Shown here in pieces: positions 59,987-64,000 of a DNA stretch of 64,000 bases (its first letter is position 1; every line of letters starts with the position of its first letter). The position numbers and the translations under genes are program-made. The notes beneath the pieces are model-generated. The model was not told the DNA's origin and searched no databases. It was given only the letters and a program-made list of their open reading frames with translations. The stretch comes from Bacteroidaceae bacterium (GTDB lineage Bacteria > Bacteroidota > Bacteroidia > Bacteroidales > Bacteroidaceae): contig JAKSIU010000006.1 of the NCBI GenBank assembly GCA_024398615.1, positions 28,756 through 92,755 of the forward strand. Reading direction: 5' to 3'.

Positions 59987-62900
59987 TCAGCCCCCACTGA
60001 TTTTCGTGTGAGCCGTTCCGGATTCCATCGGGAAGAACACTGGCATGACCAGCACAATGGCTATGACCGAGAACAGCATGCCGCTCATCACGCCTATTGC
60101 AAAGCTGAACCAGAACATGTCCCGACGTCCGTCAAAGAGGAACGGGATGAGGCCGAGCACGGTGCTCAGGATGGTCAGCATGGTAGGTACGATCTTGCGG
60201 TTGAAGGCCTTCACGTATGACTTCAAACCCGTCCGACCGGTGGTGCCGCAAATGGTCCTGTATTCCGATGTCAGGTAGATGCCGGCATTCACCGTGATGC
60301 CGCACAGCATGATCATGGCCGCGAAGGCACCCTGTCCGAACGATATGCCCATGACGGTGAAGGCTATGAACATGCCTATGAAGCTGACCGGAATCAGAGT
60401 GATGATGGCCAGCGGATACCTGAGCGACTCGAACAGGGCTGCGCATATCATGAAGATGACCAGGATGACCACGAATATCAGCGCGGCCTTCTGCTTCTGC
60501 TCGTTCCAGCCGGTGTAATAGTTGTCAGAACCGGCACGGAAGCCCATGGGCAGCGTCTTGTTCAGACGGTCAATATGGCTTCTGACCATTTTGTACTGCA
60601 GGTCATACGATCCGATGAAGTCATATCCTACCGAGATGACATATTCCTGGTCAGTACGCTTTATGTCCAGACCGGTGCGGCGCTTGACTATTGTTCCCAC
60701 ATCATTGAGACGGGTTTCCACGCTGTCTATGCTGGCCATGTCATTCCTGATGTGCCACAGATCGAAGTAATCAGTCTCACTGGAGCGCAGACGTACAGGA
60801 ATGATCCTGTCACCGTCAAAGACACGGCCTATCTGACCGTCAAACAGCTGTTCGCCAAGGTAAGAGTAGTAACGGCCGACATTTATGCCTGTACGTGCTA
60901 TTCTCTCCGCGTCAAGGTCCAGATAGAACTCATTGGCCACATATGAGCTGTATCCGGCCGAAAAGCCGGCATCGGGCACGCGGCGGTTTGTCTTGAGTGA
61001 GTCAATAAGCTCCTCGGCATAGCGGTACAGCAGGTCGTAGTTGTATCCGTACAGTTGGAAGGTGTTGGACCAGCCTGTGCGGTAGACACTGTTGCTCAGG
61101 TACTGGTCGTTCTTGTCCAGAGCCGGTATGTTCCAGGTGGCGCCACCATAGCGGATGGCCTTTGACCAGAGCTGCTGCTTGAGCTCATACGGGAAACGGG
61201 TGTTCTGGTATTCGTCCTTGAAATGTATCTCAATGGAACCCGATGTCCCGTTCAGACTGGTGCGGAACAGGCTTATCTCATCGAACTGCTGCAGCCAGTT
61301 CTCCATCTCCATGACAACGTCGTTGAGCTGCTGCACGGTCATGCCTTCGGCCATGTCGGCATAGACGTTCAAGATGACTTCGCGCTGCTCCTCGTCACGG
61401 CTGTTCATGTTGAAACTGCCTCCGCGGTGCTTCTGGTATATGTTCAGCGTGCCTCCAAGAAGGTATTCGAACCATGCCTTGTTGTGCTGATACCACGTTC
61501 CGCCTATGGTGCTGTTGTAGAGTCCCACCAGTCCGCCTCTGTCACGGTCTTCATCGTTCACGTATTCCTTATGGTGGACTGATGCCGGCAGAAGCTGCAC
61601 GGGAATGCCGAACAGCAGCACAATGGCCACGATATAGGCCCAACGGTGCGAACGTCCCTTTTCCGCTACATGGACATACCGGTCTGTGGCCCGTACCAGA
61701 CGGCGCAGGCGGCCTGTACTGTTCCTTACCACTCCTTTGCTCTGGAGCGGCATTTTTTCGAGCAGGGCAGGGACGAACAGGAAGGCAATTATCATGGACA
61801 GGGTCAGGTTGATGACAATGACCCAGATGAAGTCCGTCAGGTTCTCGCGGGACTGCTGCGGCAGGAAGAACACAATGAGAAGTGCTGCAATGGTGGTAAG
61901 CAGCGCGCCGGCTATGGATGTCATTACCCCCCGGTTGCCGTAGTAGGTGTAGTGGTCGGCAATGACTATGGCCGTGTCGATGATGATGCCCAGCGACACC
62001 GTGATACCGGCCATGGAATACAGTTCTATGTCTATCCCGAACAGTGCGTAGAAGATGAAGGCGCTCAAGAGGTTGGCCATGATGGTCAGCCCTATGACCA
62101 GCAGATAGCGGAAGCTGCGGCTGACCAGAAGCACGAACAGCAGCAGTATGGCCAGGGCCATTACGGCGCGCAGGAATATCTTCTGTATCTCATTGTTCAG
62201 GTGTTCCGATGCGTCATAATTCAGACGTATGGCGAAGTTGCCGGGGAACTGCTGCTCCAGCTGGGCCATACGCTGCTTCACGGCATCGGTCACGGCCAGT
62301 GTGTTGATGCCGTCCTGGGCCTGCACGTACAGGTCTATGGTGTTGAGCCCGTTGATGCGGTTGTATGAATATGGTGTCTGCTCCTGATAGCTGACGGTGG
62401 CGAAGTCGCCCATACGGTACAGACGGTCACCGACCTTGCGGACCGGTATCTGTTCCAGCTGTCCCTGCAGGTCGCGTGACTTCATGCGCACCAGCATGAG
62501 GTTGCCGCCGACCGTCTGAGTTCCCACAATGCTGTTCTGGAAATAGCCGTTCAGCGCCGAGCTCAAGTCACCGGGTGTCAGGCCTACGGCCCTGAGCGAA
62601 TTCGGGTCAAACGTGAGGACCCACTCGAAGGGCATGGCGCCCGATGTTCCCACCTCATCGACACCTTCAATGCGTGACAGCGGGGTCACCAGATGCTCCT
62701 CGGCATAGCGGACTATCTCCGATGCCGGCATGTCGGCGTTGATGGTATACTGCAGTATGGTGGCAGTGCCGTTGCCGCCTCCGCCGGCCGATCCGCTGAC
62801 AAACGGATAGACGCCGGCAGGCAGCTTGTCCCGTATCTGGCGCAGACGTGTCGATACGTCGAAACGGACGGTCTCCATGTCTGTCCCCTCCTTGAAGGTC

Positions 62901-63214
62901 ATGCTGACGCTGCCCCAGCCGTGTCCTGAGGTGGCGGTGATGCCGCTCACCCCGCTGACGGTGTTCATGGCACCCTCGATGAGGGATGTCACCTCGGACT
63001 CTACCACACGGGCCGATGCGTCATAGCTGAAGAATACGGAAAGACTCTGATTCTTCTGTGTGGGGCTGTACTGCACCGTGATTAGCGGTATGCAGGCCGC
63101 ACCGACCAGCATGAGCACAATCATTATCAGGATTATGCTGAATGCATGGCTGCGTTTCCCTATCTGACGGGAGTCTTTACAGACCGCATTACTGTTCTTT
63201 CCGGTAGATGACAT
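59987..63214 (-). CDS. RND family efflux permease
   Basis: A 1075-residue inner-membrane proton-driven exporter subunit of the AcrB/MdtB/CusA superfamily. TM1 spans ~24-46 (SIILIMIVLMLVGAACIPLI), followed by the first porter loop with RFDVSTRLRQIRDKLPAGV and a TM2-TM6 block at ~345-490. TM4 reads GITVSLGIIIDTAIVIAD: of the AcrB Asp407-Asp408 pair only the first (Asp413) is kept, the second being Thr. The second porter loop (~570-870) and TM7-TM12 (GQGAFAAMIMLCGITVNAGIYLT) complete it. Substrate unknown. Its 5' end overlaps the upstream RND gene by 26 nt. No membrane-fusion protein is in view. Confidence 0.92.
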   Translation of the reverse strand: MSSTGKNSNAVCKDSRQIGKRSHAFSIILIMIVLMLVGAACIPLITVQYSPTQKNQSLSVFFSYDASARVVESEVTSLIEGAMNTVSGVSGITATSGHGWGSVSMTFKEGTDMETVRFDVSTRLRQIRDKLPAGVYPFVSGSAGGGGNGTATILQYTINADMPASEIVRYAEEHLVTPLSRIEGVDEVGTSGAMPFEWVLTFDPNSLRAVGLTPGDLSSALNGYFQNSIVGTQTVGGNLMLVRMKSRDLQGQLEQIPVRKVGDRLYRMGDFATVSYQEQTPYSYNRINGLNTIDLYVQAQDGINTLAVTDAVKQRMAQLEQQFPGNFAIRLNYDASEHLNNEIQKIFLRAVMALAILLLFVLLVSRSFRYLLVIGLTIMANLLSAFIFYALFGIDIELYSMAGITVSLGIIIDTAIVIADHYTYYGNRGVMTSIAGALLTTIAALLIVFFLPQQSRENLTDFIWVIVINLTLSMIIAFLFVPALLEKMPLQSKGVVRNSTGRLRRLVRATDRYVHVAEKGRSHRWAYIVAIVLLFGIPVQLLPASVHHKEYVNDEDRDRGGLVGLYNSTIGGTWYQHNKAWFEYLLGGTLNIYQKHRGGSFNMNSRDEEQREVILNVYADMAEGMTVQQLNDVVMEMENWLQQFDEISLFRTSLNGTSGSIEIHFKDEYQNTRFPYELKQQLWSKAIRYGGATWNIPALDKNDQYLSNSVYRTGWSNTFQLYGYNYDLLYRYAEELIDSLKTNRRVPDAGFSAGYSSYVANEFYLDLDAERIARTGINVGRYYSYLGEQLFDGQIGRVFDGDRIIPVRLRSSETDYFDLWHIRNDMASIDSVETRLNDVGTIVKRRTGLDIKRTDQEYVISVGYDFIGSYDLQYKMVRSHIDRLNKTLPMGFRAGSDNYYTGWNEQKQKAALIFVVILVIFMICAALFESLRYPLAIITLIPVSFIGMFIAFTVMGISFGQGAFAAMIMLCGITVNAGIYLTSEYRTICGTTGRTGLKSYVKAFNRKIVPTMLTILSTVLGLIPFLFDGRRDMFWFSFAIGVMSGMLFSVIAIVLVMPVFFPMESGTAHTKISGG

Positions 63215-64000
63215 AGTAGGCTATCGGTACAAAGAACACACTTACGAAAGTACCGGCTATCATGCCCGCAATCAGTGTCAGGGACATGGGGTACTGCAGG
63301 TCGCTGCCCATGTCGCCGCGCACCAGGAACGGGGCTATGGCGAGGATGGTGGTCAGCGATGTCATCAGGATGGCCTTGAGACGGCGGCTGCCTGCCTCCA
63401 TGATGGCGCGTTTGAGGCCGCAGCCCTTCTCACGCAGGCGGTTGATGGTGTCGACCTTCAGGATGGAGTCGTTGATGACTATGCCGCACATGACGACCAG
63501 TCCTATCATGGACATCAGGTTGACGCTCTCGCCGGACACCCACAGCGTGGCCAGGACGGCAAAGATGTCTATGATGAGCTCACTCATGATGATGAGCGGC
63601 TGCACCAGACTCTCGAACTGGGCGGCAAGGATGAAGAACAGCAGCAGGATGGAGATGAGCAACACCATGCACAGCTCGCGTATCATGTCGCGGTTGGTGA
63701 AGTACGAGCCGGTGTAGCTCACGTCGAAACGGTCATCGGCACGGACTATGCCCGATATGCTCTCCATGGCCTGGCGCGCCTCTCTTCCCTTCACGTCAAG
63801 CACCAGCGGGTAGTATTCGCCGTCCACGCCCGATGTGATGGACTTGAAGTCACGGTTGCGGGTCTCCTTGAGCAGAATCTCCAGCGGCACGCGACTGCCG
63901 TAGGTCTCGATGTAGCTGCCCTGGATAAGGTCGCGGGCCTGTCTGTCACCCATGCCTATGACCACCGGCATGGACATGTCACCCCTGGATATGCGGAGGA
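63189..64000 (-). CDS. RND family efflux permease, C-terminal part (runs off right edge)
   Basis: The last ~270 codons of a second RND permease, open in frame to the window edge (LRISRGDMSMPVVIG continues before the first Met at 63977). Visible: end of the second porter loop, TM7-TM12 (MVLLISILLLFFILAAQFESL, LIIDIFAVLATLWVSG, MIGLVVMCGIVINDSILKVD, LMTSLTTILAIAPFLV, LIAGMIAGTFVSVFFVPIAYYV). It overlaps the start of the following RND gene by 26 nt, so the two are made together, as in heteromeric MdtBC-type pumps. Confidence 0.9.
   Translation of the reverse strand, partial: LRISRGDMSMPVVIGMGDRQARDLIQGSYIETYGSRVPLEILLKETRNRDFKSITSGVDGEYYPLVLDVKGREARQAMESISGIVRADDRFDVSYTGSYFTNRDMIRELCMVLLISILLLFFILAAQFESLVQPLIIMSELIIDIFAVLATLWVSGESVNLMSMIGLVVMCGIVINDSILKVDTINRLREKGCGLKRAIMEAGSRRLKAILMTSLTTILAIAPFLVRGDMGSDLQYPMSLTLIAGMIAGTFVSVFFVPIAYYVIYRKEQ

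Noticed and set aside
61646-62368. Plus-strand ORF of 240 codons opposite the RND permease
   Set aside because: His/Gln/Gly-rich shadow of the transmembrane coding strand, with no plausible start.
1-64000. CRISPR array, integrated prophage, rRNA operon or complete insertion sequence
   Set aside because: No regularly spaced direct repeats, phage structural genes, rRNA segments or transposase ORFs were seen.

Overview
The window is 64 kb of Bacteroidota (almost certainly order Bacteroidales) chromosome. Four things point there. Upstream regions carry the Bacteroidota -7 element TAnnTTTG, sometimes with a TTTG-like -33 element 19-21 nt further upstream, instead of sigma70 boxes. The gene set includes DUF4293, DUF3078, a BspA-type LRR protein, a BF3164/TolB-like propeller lipoprotein, DPP5, a type-B T9SS sorting domain and an M64 peptidase. 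BamD, RNA polymerase omega and DUF4293 form one operon. Many lipoproteins have short Bacteroidota-style lipoboxes. Genus cannot be fixed from the sequence; a gut or rumen Bacteroidaceae/Prevotellaceae-like organism with peptide and xylan catabolism is an inference.

Layout. 0-12 kb: truncated MATE exporter divergent from NADP-type glutamate dehydrogenase; flavodoxin lipoprotein; leuA, citramalate-synthase-like and rluA operon on the minus strand; DPP5 and phosphoglycerate mutase; M24 aminopeptidase. 12-16 kb: an accessory stretch with a long palindromic repeat, a BspA-like LRR protein, a propeller lipoprotein, a small membrane ORF and a HicAB toxin-antitoxin pair. 16.7-31 kb: purU, DUF3078 outer-membrane protein, yidC with a large ABCG-like transporter, a lipoprotein of unknown function, uvrB, a C_GCAxxG_C_C protein with a C69 dipeptidase, then bamD-rpoZ-DUF4293. 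31-38.7 kb: LysM/periplasmic-binding lineage protein with an OMP, divergent from a type-B sorting-domain protein coupled to uvrA, then two tandem OMPs. 38.7-47 kb: lon-tgt-lptF/G-DEAD-box operon, trmN6, nicotinamidase and a lipid kinase. 47-59.5 kb: tRNA-Pro(UGG), VanX-like dipeptidase, radical SAM protein with Kef-type antiporter, rmlB, metF-metH, two metallopeptidases and a GH10 xylanase. 59.9-64 kb: two overlapping RND permeases, the second cut by the window edge.

Most of the window is core metabolism and envelope biogenesis. The most interesting signals are: (1) a dispersed family of ~175-200 nt palindromic elements, three copies, each just after the 3' end of a gene, with symmetric (covarying) base changes in the stem of one copy; (2) a possible ~69-nt small RNA beside leuA, with a consensus promoter and a strong terminator but no gene; (3) a GH10 xylanase whose catalytic barrel is interrupted by a 79-residue Gly/Pro/Gln repeat; (4) a second, REP-like hairpin family at two loci; (5) a Tgt without the usual zinc cysteines and a methionine synthase without the reactivation domain.
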